Assembly: GCF_020379485.1 (NCBI RefSeq)
Contig: NC_063439.1
Span: forward strand, 19,275,098 to 19,339,097
Direction: 5' to 3'
From: Brassica napus
Taxonomy: Eukaryota > Streptophyta > Magnoliopsida > Brassicales > Brassicaceae
DNA: 64,000 bases
Positions 31,573 through 45,702 of the stretch are shown piece by piece; within the stretch, counting starts at the first letter, position 1; every line of letters starts with the position of its first letter. The notes under the pieces are model-generated. The model was not told where the DNA came from. It searched no databases and was given only the letters and a program-made list of their open reading frames with translations. Both the position numbers and the translations under genes were made by a program.

Positions 31573-34507
31573 TTTTTTTTGTTGATTTTCCGTTTTGCTC
31601 CAGATAAAGCGTGTGGGATTCCGTCAGAGAGAGAGAGAGAGAGAAGAACTGTGTTTATGTTTGAGAGAGAGAGTGCGTGGGGTTTGGTTTAAAAGATGAA
31701 AGAGAAAAAGAGTCAAACTTTGCTGACGTCAACTTTTCCTTTTTTGACGGGCGTGTTTATATTTAAATATCTTTTTACAATATTATAATGAATAAATCGT
31801 ATAGCTTTTCCTTTAAACGTACATCGAATAATTTTTCTCTCTTTATGCTATTATAAAAAAACTATACTACAAAATTAGAATATAATTTTAGCGCACTCTA
31901 AAGTTGAAAATATATATTCTTATTCAGGAAATATATTAACTAAAGTCATAATTAAGCATGATTTATTATAAATGTAGAAAATTCGTTTTATTTATCGTCT
32001 AGTGTTGGTCGTTGGTCAAAAGAATTCTTTCGGCGCGTTATACTGGTTACATTACAGCTATTAATCTGAGTTTAAAAATATAACGTGTTGGAAATGGACG
32101 GTGAGGATTTGCGGATAGTGGATGTAGATATAGGCCGAGTTGTGGGGTCCACCCTCAATCGGTTCATCACTGGGTCAACTTTACGAGCGCACCGAGTTTG
32201 GGGTTGTGAGATTTCACGTTTGAGATTTATTGAAACGCGGAAGCTTTTTTTTTATTAGCTTTGACAACCCTACACTTTATAACTTTCTATAAGTTCTCCT
32301 CTATCTCTTATTTCTTAATTTTCCGTCCACATTTCACATGTAAAATTTTATAAGATCTAGACATGGTTACATAAATTAGAGGAATATGTGCTCAAACATG
32401 CTCTTAGATTTATTTCACCCTTGTTGCCAAGAAAAAGGTTCTGCTAGAGTTATCATGGCTATAAGCTCTTTAATAAAAAAAATCAAACACACATTATGTG
32501 GTAACACTAATATTTGAATTACAAATCAACAGTTTTGTGATTATATCGTAGTTTAGAAACTCTCGACATATAAGCAACTGATATATAGTAGTAGCAAACG
32601 AATGTTTTATCATATAAAAGAAAAGAGCAAACTATTTTTCATTTCGCGCTAGATATTAATTGATATCATGTGTGTACACTTATGTAAACTTTTGAAAATC
32701 TAGGCATAACTCAATAATATCTAATAAGAAACGAAAAAAGAGAGTACACAAAAGAAGAAAAAAGAATAATTTGGCAACACTTTGTTCAATTGACCGGACA
32801 GATTCTATGGGCTATATTGCATCTTTTGTTGCTCCTCCACTTCTGTGTTGTTTTATGTCCGCAACTAGCAACACATGATGTGGACTCTTTATTCGCAAGA
32901 ACCCCCTTCGATACCAAGTTTTAGACTTGTCTACTTATGTTCATTACAAGTTCACATTCTATTAGTTAACGGTTTACCTTTTATGGTTCAATATCATAAT
33001 GTGTAATCAACTCTAATTAATTCAAGCTTAATAATATAATATATTTATAGCCAAACAGTTTGTGTGAAACTCCACAAAGTCATTTCTTAGAAGCAAGAGA
33101 ATACTATGTAATTTTGATAAATTAAAGTAATTGACATCTTATAAATGACTATAAATGTTAACCGTAAACTCTTAAACAATTTTTCGACAAAATGTATTAT
33201 TTTGGACTATTAAGCCGTAGTGAAGTTTTGATAAATCAATTACTATTCAAATTTTTAGTAAAAATATTTTTTTGTTAATGATCAGTAAACTAAAACTATT
33301 TTCAAAATATATGTGAAATATTATTTTTTCAAATTTTAAACTTTGAGATTTATTTTGGATACAAAAAATATAATTTAGTATAAATAAGAAAAACGGAATG
33401 AAGGTAATAGAGAAATATAATAAAGAAAAATGAGGGGCAAGATTGTTATTTTTAATCTTGGGATTATATGTTCGGTTCCGGGAGGAATACATTTTATGAT
33501 ACAAAGTGAATTAGCCAAAAAGTGTACCATACTGCCTGACCCAAATTTAAAATGTTTTTTAACTAATGTGAGGGGATGGACCAGTCATTTATTACGGTTC
33601 ACCATGTAAATTATTTGGACCGAAATTTATACTGGCTAAATAATAATAATTTAGTTCCTAGACTAAACTAGTTAAATAGTGATAATTAATTACCATGAGA
33701 AATCAAATCCAAGCAAGAAAATTACCCGTAGACTATCACCAGTTCATTGTTTTTTCGTGTTTCTTATATTTGTGTAAAGTAACATATATTACAAATCTAA
33801 CCCCAACTCGTGTATCATGCAAGATATTTCTAAGCCAAAAATTATCAATATACAAAACCAAATTTACAACATGACCATTAACACTAAACAACTAACGTGC
33901 ATTGAACCGTGCAGATTCTTAAAATTAAACTCATAAAGTAGTTGCTTGCATTACAAAGAAAAACCCTAATTGTCTGCACGTGAGAGGCTGCGTGCTGTGG
34001 CAGTTTCAAACGCTAACGTCCCGCACGTTTAAGTTTCTTTTTCTGGTTTGCATGAATGTCACACACCAAACAAGAAACAATGGAAGTTTTTCGAAAACTG
34101 AAATTCTAATTAATTATTGACAACCATATGGTATTGACCCCACGCTTACCCTCTGACCATCTTTTTAATATTCTAATGATCTGATCTATCTTCTCAAATA
34201 TTTTGCGATTTCAGGATTCAAATTGTAATGATTAATTATAATTAATCATGATACTTTTAACTTTTAAGTCAAAGCTCACGGCCATAATGTTCGTATTCGT
34301 ATATATACATTTCGTTCGCAGTGTTTGTAGTCCTCGTCGCCATATTTTTAGTTATAACTATATTATATGATTTCGTGCTATTTTAACTGTGGCAAGTTTC
34401 TTAAAACTAACTGATGATTCCACGTAAGAAAAATTATTAAGTAAAAAGGTAAAATATTTACTCTTGATTTTTAATTACTTATTATTCGCCTAGCTAAGTA
34501 AGTGATG
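31573..34507. other. PUB27 upstream region and AT-rich spacer
   Basis: Contains (GA)n microsatellite sequence at about 31625-31672 in the PUB27 leader, then some 2.8 kb of AT-rich DNA. I see no gene, tRNA or complete transposon. Confidence 0.55.
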
Positions 34508-35221
34508 GCTTTTAGTCAAAAAAGCTTTTCTCTCTCAACTTTGTTCCCTCTCTAAAATCTTACACAGAGGAGAGAGAAAGTTTTGTTTCTTGGTCGCCGG
34601 ATCTGTTTCCGGTTTAGTTTCCCGTTCATCGGATTTTGTTTTTGGGAAGAAGAGGCTTCTACAGTTTTTCTTCGCCGGCTTTCGTGATGGTTGGAGCTTC
34701 ATGTCGTGATGTGAAGTTCTTGGGGTATGCGTTGTGGTTTTGGCTTCGAATCCTCTTGGCGGTGTGATTTTACCACCGAATCTCCTTTACCTTCAATATA
34801 ATTGTTGGAGGTGGATTTTCGGCGGTTGTAATTGAGGATCCGGTGGATTCTGGTGGCGAGTGTTTTGTTTCGTCTGGTGGTGTGTTAAGTCGGAGAAAAT
34901 GATGGAGAATGGTGTTCCTGGTGTGACGCCGTTGTGGGTTGGTGGTTCCGGGGCTCCGGCGTTGAATCTCGAGATGATGGAAGTGGTGGTGGTGAAACGA
35001 CGCGTGGGTCACGACGTTGTGATCGGGTGACACGTGGGCATCCTTACGTTCTTGCGGGACGCATGGCAGTTTAGTGAGTTGGGCTTAAGGCCTATTTCGT
35101 TTAGTCTCTTTGTGTTCGGATTTTTTGGATTATGTATGTGGGCTTGCCTTTTGGGCATTTGGGCTTAGTTCTTTAATAAAAACTTTTAGATGGCAAAAAA
35201 AAAAAAAAGGGCTTTTAGTCA
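34508..35221 (+). mobile_element. Poly(A) retroposon with 12-bp target duplication
   Basis: 'GGCTTTTAGTCA' occurs at 34508-34519 and again at 35210-35221. The DNA between them is GC-richer than its surroundings, starts in a CT-rich leader and ends 'ttagatggc' followed by a run of A. Target duplication plus 3' poly(A) shows LINE-type reverse transcription. No reverse transcriptase or other long frame is present. It could be a shortened LINE (5' UTR joined to 3' end), a Sadhu-like noncoding retroposon, or a processed transcript copy. I cannot decide among them. Confidence 0.75.
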
Positions 35222-35603
35222 TTAAATCTACTCTAAAGAAAATGAAATAAACGGATTTATGATAAAAGAAAATTAATCAAAGAAATAACTAGTAGTGGTA
35301 ATACAAAATGGTTGGTTTCATTGTACACATGGTCGTACCTGAGTACAGGAGAAACAAACATAAGTTTGGGGATTGAAATATTATATAACTATTAGGGATA
35401 TAAACAGAAATAAGTTAATAGTTCGGTTGGTAATGCCTTTATTTGAATTAGACAAAGGCACACATTTCAATTTCTTTCCATAACGTTTTTAATTTTTATG
35501 GTTTTAGAGACCAAACAAATAATTGAGTTTCAGGACCTAATATTCTGAGACCTGGCCCTCATTGTATCCTAGTTTCAATCTTTTGGTATAAAAATTCTTT
35601 AAA

Positions 35604-37002
35604 TCAATACTATTAAAACAGCAACATGACCAATTGATAAAAAGTTATGTCTAGTTTATTGTTTTCCTATGCAATATATTCAAAAATTAAACAATATATT
35701 TTATAACTGCTTACCTTTATTCCTATATTCTAGGATTCATAACTACCATGTTTACCAGAATGTACAAATAAACAATTGATATACGTTTGATTCAAATCTG
35801 CATAATAACTACATCATTTTTTTGAAAACATTTACACATTTTGTTACAAACAATATATGTTATAACCAACAAATAATACTTTACTTATACATTATACATA
35901 AGTTAATCCAGTGAATTAATACCCATCTTTATTCTTATGATTATGACTACTAATATTTAAAATCTAAGTTTATGCTTTATATTTACTAACCTGCCCTTTT
36001 AATAAAATATATAATATAGTAGTATAATATTATTTACCATTGAAATAGTTAATATAAAAATATTTTTTTATTTACCAAATACAATTAGAATTTTATTTCA
36101 TTTTCATGAAATGCAAATTATTTGACTAATTTATCTACCAAATTAGGATTTCACCTTTAAATAAACAAATTATAATTATCATGAAATTAAAATAAATTTA
36201 AATTAAAAAATAAAAGATCATTAGATTTATCTAGGTTTTTTCGGGTTGGGCTTTTAACCGGATTTATGGAGTTTTTAAATAGAAATTTTATAATTTAATC
36301 CAAAATCTGAGCTGGATTATATGCAGATCACTCGATTTACCATTTTTATCGTCGATTCAGATCAAATATGAAAATATCGCGAAAAGATCTAAAATTATAT
36401 TATAAATTAAATTTAGCAAAATTTAGATAAATACAATATATTAATACTTTTGAGTATATAGGTTGGATTTAATCGGATTCGGGACCCATACTTACGGGTA
36501 GACTCCACATTGGTTTCCGAGTATGAATATTAATTATATTAATAATTCAAAATGCTAAAAATGTAAAATATCATGATTTTATTAAAACCAAATTACATAT
36601 TTCATCATCAAAATTATTCCTGTCAAAATGTCAAAATATTATAATCTGCACAATTATAATACTTTTTTGTAGCATTTAAATATAAATAATAATAAAAAAT
36701 ATAAATATATATCAAATAAATTTGATTTGTTTTGGAAATAAATCCACACTTTAAAAGCGCACGGGCATACGGGCATATGATTACAAAAAAACGGGCATAC
36801 ATGCATATTATTACAAAGAACCGAGTGTATGTCGGGTCAATTTTTTAAATTTCTATTATTTTATAAAATAGACTTTGATCAAGATTTATACACATATATG
36901 ATTACAAAGAAAAACATAAATATGATTTCAAAGAAAAACATAAATATGAAATTAAATTTCTAAATATATATACCCGCCCTTTGAGGGCGGGTCCGAATCT
37001 AG
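35604..37002 (+). mobile_element. Helitron, first of a tandem pair
   Basis: Begins TCAATACTATTAAAACAGCA after an A. It ends with the hairpin CCCGCCCTTTGAGGGCGGG and CTAG, 8 bp downstream. The next base begins another Helitron, with no target A between. AT-rich, no RepHel frame. Confidence 0.8.
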
Positions 37003-38337
37003 TCTTATATATTAAAATAGAAGTCACAACCTTGATTCATGTGTGATTTTTTTTTAAAATGGACCTAATGGACCTATTCTTAGAAATTCATACTATATTT
37101 TAATTCAGACTAATAATAAATATAATTTTTAAAATATTTTAATCATAGTATCTTTTGATATCTTTTCATTTTAAATATAAATATATTTATTTTAAAATTC
37201 TAATAAATCTGTTTAAAAAGATTTTTACAAGATCTTCATTTTTGAAATTATATTTAAATATTTTCACTAATTTCGAAATTAGTTTAAAATATTATTATAC
37301 ATTAATATATTCAGTTATATAAAATGAAAAATAAAAAAATCTATAATATTTTAGTTATTATATAATCATAATCAATCATATTAAATTAAAATTATTATAT
37401 TGAGCTAAATATAATAAAATTGTATTAAATTTATATATTTATATATTTTATTTTCGTAATTATAAAATATTTATGTTTAAAAATAAAATCTAATATGTTG
37501 GTAAAGTGGGTTAACATTATCAAACTATATAATACATGTATAAAAATTTAACATGTATTTCTTTAAAGTTAATAATATAAAATCTTTGTAACTACTTTAA
37601 TCATAATATATTTTCATTTTAAATATAATATATATTTATATATTATATTTTAAAAATTCTAATAAATTTGTGTAATATTTAAACAGTAACTTAATGTATT
37701 TTAAGTTATCGTTTAGAAATGAAAATAAATAAATTATATCATATTTTATCTCTTTTTATAGTCACGATCATGTTAAAATATAATTATTATACTAAAATAA
37801 ATATGATAAAATTATATTCAATTGATAAATTTATAAATTTTATTTTCATAAATATAAACTAATTATTTAAAATATAATATGATGATAGAACGACTTAAAA
37901 TTAACAAACTATATAATATATGTCTAAAAATTAACATATCTTACACTTTTATATATACAATAATAAATTATCTAAAATTAATAAGCATAAAAATATTGGT
38001 AAAAAGAAATCCAGTTTTGAAATACGGGTCAGAATTTAGCATAAATTAAATACAAATTTTTTTAAATATATTTTATCATGAATATATTAATTTGCTTAAT
38101 AACTAAATGCAAATAAAATACGATAAATATATAATAAGAAGTGACAAATACATAAGGTTTAAACAATTAATTAATTATAACATGTAGATTATAAAATTAT
38201 TATATTTGAAATAGTTATATAAATATTTAAGTATATGATTAACATTAAAAATATATATCACTTATGTTCTAAAATAATAATTTATGTATAAAAAAGTGAA
38301 AACAAACACCCGTACGGTTGCACGGATCAAAATCTAG
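37003..38337 (+). mobile_element. Helitron, second of a tandem pair
   Basis: Starts TCTTATATATTAAAATAGAA immediately after the CTAG of the preceding element. It ends with a short imperfect hairpin (CCGT..ACGG) and 'tcaaaatCTAG', followed by T at 38338. AT-rich and noncoding. The two together are bounded by a single A and T, as expected of one insertion site. Confidence 0.75.
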
Positions 38338-38645
38338 TTAGAAATGTTAAATGCCAACTCTGGATATTAGAGTTGGATATTAGATCATGGATCGAGTTCC
38401 TGAAATTCACACTATCTAAAATACTTGTGGTTAACAACAATACTTTCTTTCAAAACAAGTTTAATAAAAATAAAAAAGCAAACAATGAAATCTATGGGCT
38501 TCAATATTTGTTTTCCAATGGGCTTTAGCCTATAGTAGCCGAAACCTGGATGTCTACCCTTAGTCAGGAATTAGGAAAGCATATCTATCCTTGTTTCTTT
38601 TTGACAGCAAACATTTATCATAGATTAATTACACACACACATATA

Positions 38646-39620
38646 TCTATCTATATATATATAAATATGTTCGCCTCCCTCCTGTGATGCCACGTCATCA
38701 AGTCGTGCGTTATGGAGTGACACATGTTCTTTTTTATATTTGGAGTCAAAATAAAACAAAAAACTGTCAAGAGTAATTGAACCCAGCACCTCAAACACTG
38801 GTAATTTCTCTTAGAACCACTAGGCTAAAGTCACTTTTTATAAATATGTGGCCGCGAAAATACTTATTATCGTGTTGGCTGGAAGTCCATGCTTCTTCTG
38901 TTTGTGGCCAGGGCCGGCACTGAACTGACGTCAAGATGAAGATCGTGAAGTTAAAAACTTTGCTCCAAACAATTTTGCAATGTTTCCAACATTTATAACT
39001 TGATGCATATAATATATATCAAAATACATTTGTTGTACACGCTTTTATTAGTTTTGCTTTTAAAAGAATGTATTTGCAGTTATAAATGTTTTGTGCCAGT
39101 GAAATAATGGTTGAAAAACCTCTATACATATGTCATTTTAAAATAACACCCAACTTCTATATATAGTCAATACATATGTCCATGTTATATTCTACACTAA
39201 ATATTTTTTTTTAAATATAGAAAACAGTTTTTTAGTCTACAAGCAAATGTTGTATAGCAAGTATGCATTATACAAAATAATATATATGTAAAATCCATAC
39301 GCAAAAACATAAAAGTTGATATAGACCTCTTTCTGACACATGCACAATCCACTATGAATAAGAATTAAAAAAAAAAATAGTATTGTCATCAAACTTTATC
39401 ACAAATCCACATTTGTACATCTATAATTATGAGTTGGACAATTAGTTAATTTGATACAATACCAAAGCAAGAATAATCGAAAAACAACTATACCACCGCA
39501 TACTAATAAGTAACACATAACAGATAACCAAATTCTTGAATCTTAAAACAAATTTCAACTCAAGCATTTAGTGAATATCAAATTAACTAATATCCCACCC
39601 GTAGGGCGGGCCGACCCTAG
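38646..39620 (+). mobile_element. Probable Helitron
   Basis: The 3' end is clear: 'CCCACCCGTAGGGCGGG' hairpin, then 'ccgacc' and CTAG, followed by T. The likely 5' end is the TC in 'tctatctatatatatataaa' at 38646 or 38650; low-complexity sequence hides the exact base. A tRNA-like segment at about 38765-38828 (minus strand: A-box-like TAGCCTAGTGG and degraded B box) lies inside. Confidence 0.65.
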
Positions 39621-41127
39621 TATATATATATATATATATATCTGCATAAACTATTCCACATTGAATTCTATACAAATGGCTGAAAATAACTCAATACTAT
39701 AGTACTAGGTTCGAACATTATATTATATATAAAAATTATTTTATGTATTATTTGTTTTTAACATATTATGAGATAATAAATATATTGAATAATTAAAAAT
39801 TCAGTAACTATTACTTATAGAAATAAATTGTTACAAACATATAAATAAATTTTATAGTCCAAAAAATATTTTTTTCTATTTGATATGGTATATAATTAAA
39901 TTTAAATTATAGTAACATATATATATATATATATATAATATACTTTAATATTAAATACATATTAAATGATGTTTTTACTCATATGTTTTTTTATCCTTTG
40001 CATATGTTATAGCAAAAACTTTAAATTACTGATAATAAAATTTTTATTGTAAGATTAATAGTTTTAGTAGTTTATAATATTTTCAAACAAATGAAACGAT
40101 ATATATTTTTTATCAAAAAGTATTTGTTCAAAGTAAATTTCAAAATTAAAATATTTATGTATTTTTATATGGCATATAGTTTAATTTAAAATGATATATA
40201 TATATATCATTTAATCTTAATACTTATTAAATGAAACTTTCAACTTATATGATTTTGTAATCATTTTGTATCATGTCATAACAAAAATTTTAAACCATGG
40301 ATCACAAACTTTGAATGTGAGATTCTTAACAGTTCTACTAATTTATACTCGTTTTTTAAAATTTAAAATATAACATATACAGAAAAATCTAAACTTTATT
40401 ATATGATTAATATGATTGTTTAATTTATTTTAATAGTTCAAAATTAAACAGATATAATATAAAATACACTTATTTTTATCAAATCTTTATTATTCAAAGT
40501 CATTAATTGTCATATATACATTAATCACATTAGACAATTCTGTAATTTCATTTTAGGAAATAATAAAGCACATTAATAATGTATTTATGGTTAGTTTAAT
40601 AAACAATTTATTTTATATTTTGATAGACCAACTTAATTCTTTAATAATTTTAAAAATCATTTTAGCGATGACACGTGGCTAAAAAAAATGTTGTAATGTT
40701 TTCCAATTAATATAAAATGGATTCTTTAAGCCATAAATTATATTGTAAGATTGTTAACGGGTAGAAAAAATGTTGTACTATACGCTGCTATTTGCAGCAT
40801 TTCATTACCTGAGGCCAGAGAAAAAAATCAGGTTGCCGTTTTTGGATTGTTGATAACACAAACATGACGTCTAAAATTCTTTGTGGTCCTTAAGATTAGA
40901 TTTGACAATTTTAAGTTTTGCCGAAAGGCAGAGAAGACGAGAAACCAAAGCACGTGTGCGATCAGTGTTCTACTTATCTACTATAGTTGTCAAAGTCAAA
41001 CTAAGATATTCGAACCAAACACATTTATTGTGTTATGACATAAAACTGTTACGCGACGAAGAAAAAATGGTTTAGATGAGTATCACTACGTAGTATATTT
41101 AATGAATAATCGTTTTCACAAAGAAAA
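39621..41127. other. AT-rich spacer, no gene
   Basis: Low-complexity AT-rich DNA with TA repeats. The 64-codon frame at 40881-41075 shows no family features. Nothing functional is recognised. Confidence 0.5.
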
Positions 41128-42290
41128 TAGGAAAAATTGCCAAAAAAAAAAAAGGCACAAAACCAGTTTTATTCATTTTGTCTATTTTTTACTTTTTCTA
41201 TTTCTGAAACTTAGTGAAATAAATAGTTTTATGAATCAAAAAAATTATTAAAAATATAAACAATTAATAAAATACTCATATACACAAAATGATATTTTTT
41301 TTAGTTGGAAAACTTAATAAATAATTTTTTTTTATATTTTACTAAAAGTAGATTTTGTCTTCTACAGAAAATGAGTTAGTAGAAAACGAATTCTAGATTA
41401 TACAAGTTCATCTACATTTTTTATAACGAACAATCTTCTTTTTAATTAAAATTCTAAATATGGGGAATGCTAATTTTACTAATTGTAAAGATATCTACTT
41501 TTCTCCATGATACAATTTCTACTTTTACGAAATATTCTAAAATTCTCGGAATGCGAAATCTAAACACTATTTGTACGTCTACATGAAGTAGAAATTGCAT
41601 TCTAAACTTTTGTCATTGTTCTACACAGTGTAGAAGGTGTCTTTTACGGATAAGAAAACATATTTTTTTGTGAAAATTAAGGAAAATTCAGTTAAGAAAA
41701 TATTCTAAAAATATTTTAACTTCCTTAAAATACGTATAGGTCGATTTACCTTGTCAAAAATGTTGTTTCCTTTTTATTAAACGTTAAGAAAAAAATTATT
41801 TCCTTTTTTGTTAAACCTTTTAATAAAAAAATAAACTTTTTAATTTTAACGTTTTTAAAACGTTTGTAGAAAAATAAAAATAAAACTTTGTAAAACGTTT
41901 TTAAGAAAATTTAATAAAAATAAACTATAAAATAAAAATAAAACTTTATAAAAAAGTTTTTAGTAAAACATTAAATAAACATTATAAAAATGTTGTACTT
42001 AGTTTTGTTTTTATAAAAAAATTAAAACGTTTGTGAACTTTTTAGTTTTATAAAACTTTTTAATAAAATATAAAAATTAAAATTAAAACATTGTTTTTCT
42101 TTTTATTAAACTTTTTAAAGTTCAGTTAAGCTTTTAAATTGTGTTTAATGTATTTAATTTGATTAATCAGTGATTAGTTTTGGTATTATAAAAAAGAATA
42201 TACTAAAAGGACAATTTAATGATGATATTATATCGAATAGACAACCATGCTATTTTTTTTGTTTCGTTTTGGCAAATTTCTCAAAAAAAT
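41128..42290. mobile_element. Possible Mutator-like MITE-type element
   Basis: The left end 'ggaaaaattgccaaaa' and the right end 'ttttggcaaatttctc' are inverted matches of the AATTTGCCAAAA type seen at ends of many crucifer MULE-related elements. The interior is AT-rich, with repeated 'tctac' words, and has no transposase. I could not confirm a 9-bp duplication, so this is tentative. Confidence 0.4.
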
Positions 42291-44684
42291 GTCCAGTTTC
42301 GCAAAAGAAAAGACATGTAAATGATGTGGATGCACCGAAACTATTTTGTTGAAAAGTATACGTTGCGATTGATTTATTTAAAAGGCGTACACATTAATTC
42401 ATCGGAAAATCAAAAGGTAGCGAACGAACTTGTTAGTTCACCAAATTGTCCGTGTCTTCTTCCTCCTTCCATCCACAAATATATGATTCGACTTATTAAT
42501 CCACTTGTCATTTCAATACATCTGTCATATTATGATCCAAGTTGTTTTTCTCCAAATCAAAAGGACCAAAAACATAACCTTCTCGGGTTTATGGCATTGA
42601 GATGTTTTGAAAACTAATTTATTCTCCAGAAAGCAATCACAATATTCTAATATAAATATGCAAATGGTTGTATGCCAACATACGCTGAATTTCAAGCTGG
42701 TCATATTAAGAATCCAACATGGGAAATGCAATATCATAAATAAAAAATATGTATTATTTAAAAGGTATTGAATAACCATTTAATTCCTAATTACATTTTA
42801 AATAAGAATGTAATTTCACTGTAGTCCGAGTTTGTTCGAGTTAGTGTTCTAAATATTCGATCTGTTTCATAAAGATTGTCGCTTTGACAATTTTCGCACA
42901 TATGATTGAAATGAATATATATTCTTATTAATTACACTTATTCAACCAATAATATTTGAGATAAATAAAACTATTTATCATATCAATGCATTTATAATTA
43001 ATATTTAGTTGGAAGTAAGTATAAGTTGTATAGAAATTCTTAAATGAAAATCTGTATAACAAAAAAAAAATGTCAAAATGACACTTTTGTAAATCATATA
43101 GAGTAAAATATAGTTTTGGAATTCGGAATTTAGAATCAAACAAAATTCAAAATATTAAAAACCCATTTGTAAAAATATTTGTTTTCTGGTTGAAAAGGGG
43201 AAATGCTTGTGATCCTATATCAAAAATGAAATAAAAGCTAAAATATTGTAAATATATGAATTATATATTTCATTTCCGAATATCTCTATGTTGAAAACCT
43301 GTAAACTTCACAAATTAAATGCAACAACTGTTTTACTAGTCAATTTGTAATAATTTAGCGTAGCAAATAATTCTGGTCGTATATATCTATTCAACTACCC
43401 ATTTGATGCTTCTTGCAATGTCACAGTATTGTTTAGTGTGTAGATTACAACGTTTTGGTTTATGACCAACTATTGACCCGTACGCAGTTTTAATTTAATT
43501 AAAAGATAATATTGCATAAATCTACTATACTTCTACTCTCCGTATAACTATAATCGGCAATATGGATGAGATGTGTATGTCAACCCTTGAAACGATATTT
43601 GGTGCGACATGGTCATGTGAATCCTCCCTTTCATTGTAAATTTATTACTCAAGATTTATAGACATGACTCGTGATTCGACTCATGAGTCATGCCTCGCAC
43701 CACCTTTACACTCCGACCGTTCCGTACACTATACGCGTACGTAACGTTGATTTTTCACAACTACAATATGTCAATATGTCTTCTCTAACACATAAGCACG
43801 ATCCCACGAATGTATTATGTATATATTATATATACCATGGGTTCAAAATATTTGCAGCACAAGCACGGAAAGGGTATAAATGGTTTATTAAATGTGTGTT
43901 TTTGGAACTATTTTTTTTGTCAAATGGCCTGTGTTGTTTATCCAATGATTAGTTAAACATTACAGTTAATCATATTGACGGTGTTGCAATCTATTTCCAC
44001 GTTTGGATTCATAAAGTAAAACGTATGGTGATGCGTCTTGGGTACGTTAATCACAACACAAAAACGGTCAGTGTATTACTAATCAGTCCATATATACATA
44101 ATATGATAATAATGTGGCAAAGCACACACAAAATACGGTACCTAGCTAGCCGATACTATATACCTATATATGTGTGTGTAATGTGACATTACATTATATA
44201 AATCAATGGTCCATAACTATACTTCACTAGAAACCTGTACAACCAATCTAGGGCTTGGCTAGGTAGAATTGTCAGTCAGTTTTCGTGTTGGCCTGAAATA
44301 GTTTTTATCGACATAAACGAAATAATAATGGATCGAGATGTACGATTTCTAGATTTGTAATAAGAGTAGCGAAGACGTAGTCAGTGTTTGAAATAGTAAA
44401 GATAGGTATGGAACTTAGACCAACTTCAGATTTCAACTGTTGGTACTGACATTACTATGACTCTTCTATTTTTGTTTACTTTCTGTTCTTCTACTCTATC
44501 TCGTAGACATGGACGATATGGTAATTTTAGTCCATACTCATTGAATTCAAGTTCTTTCTTTCCATAACAAATAATTCGTATAAGTTATTATGGGTGTGAT
44601 TGCATTTGCCTGATTGGTAGTCTTTTAAGCAACTAAGATAAGATGGTATTGGTAGCCTTTTTCTAAAAAAAACACTAAGATAAG
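42291..44684. other. AT-rich spacer, no gene
   Basis: Several frames of 60-98 codons exist (for example 42321-42617, 43671-43952), but none shows domain signatures, plausible codon bias or splice partners. I call no gene. Confidence 0.5.
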
Positions 44685-45072
44685 ATGGTTTTTACTTTTT
44701 TTTTTAATACTGGGTAACACATTACATCATCATATGATCTCTAAATCTATTATATATGATGATCAACTACCTGCAACATATGCGATATTGATGAACAGCT
44801 CCACGAATAATGATTCCACGATGAAACTCTCCCCGAAACACTTGAAACCACTGATGGTTCTGCATGTACGACATTTTCGATGGACATGCTCTCACTGCAA
44901 CATGCGACCACAATAAACGGCTCTGCTTACAGTATTCTGGAACCTCCGAAAGCTTCGCATCCTATAATCTGTAAGAAATTGCATAGTCTGGGATTCGAAC
45001 TCTAGACCTGAATGTAGAAGCCTTTAAACCTTAACCAATAGGTTACGATGGTTCCACAAATGGTTTTTACTT
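44685..45072 (-). mobile_element. tRNA-derived SINE with 13-bp target duplication
   Basis: 'ATGGTTTTTACTT' flanks the element at 44685-44697 and 45060-45072. On the minus strand the 5' part, about 45057-44988, carries an RNA polymerase III promoter: an A-box-like 'TAACCTATTGG' and the B box 'GAGTTCGAATCCC'. The body runs for about 290 bp more and ends in a poly(A) tail (the T run from 44698 on the plus strand). Head, tail and target duplication are all as expected for a SINE. It would depend on a LINE for movement. The good duplication suggests a fairly recent insertion. Confidence 0.88.
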
Positions 45073-45702
45073 GTGTTCTAATATTTTCATGTTTCCTACT
45101 AGTGTGTATCACACAATACTTCTCATGTATTCGAATTCTATTAATTACAAGGGTTAATGAAAAATGATAAAATCTTGGAAATGTAGGGATCACGTTGCAT
45201 TGAATAAGAAAAACCCTTAATTCTATTGACATGGTCTAAACAAGAGATTCAAATAGCAAGAACGGTGATTGATAAGGGCACTGTACACATACGTGTGTCT
45301 ATACAAATTATAGCAAAATATATGCATTTCAAGTAGCAGATTGAGGAAGATTTTGCAATAAAGTTCGAATAGTGTCTGTATTGTAATATAATTATAATCG
45401 GTCACTATGTTTATACTGGGGCCTATCATGTTCTCTCCTAACCAAAGAAAGAAAACAATATAATTGTATATAAGTAATTGTATATAAGTAAATAATATAA
45501 AGCTTTTTGAGTCTTGACATAGCATACAAAAGGCCACACCTTACCGTATGACTTTATATTATTAATTTCTCTTTTCCCACTGTTTACGTTCTTTCACTTT
45601 CACTGAACTGAACATAGGTGATGAAACGTTTAATTTTATTTTAATATGTTCAGTTACTTGTAAGAAAAAACATGGGAAGTGAGTGAATCAATTTATTTGT
45701 TA

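Noticed and set aside
38765..38828. tRNA-like sequence (minus strand) with A-box-like TAGCCTAGTGG
   Set aside because: The B box is degraded and no cloverleaf can be drawn; it is probably repeat-derived DNA inside the Helitron, not a tRNA gene.
42321..42617. 98-codon frame in AT-rich spacer
   Set aside because: No recognisable domain, no splice partners, composition like random AT-rich DNA.
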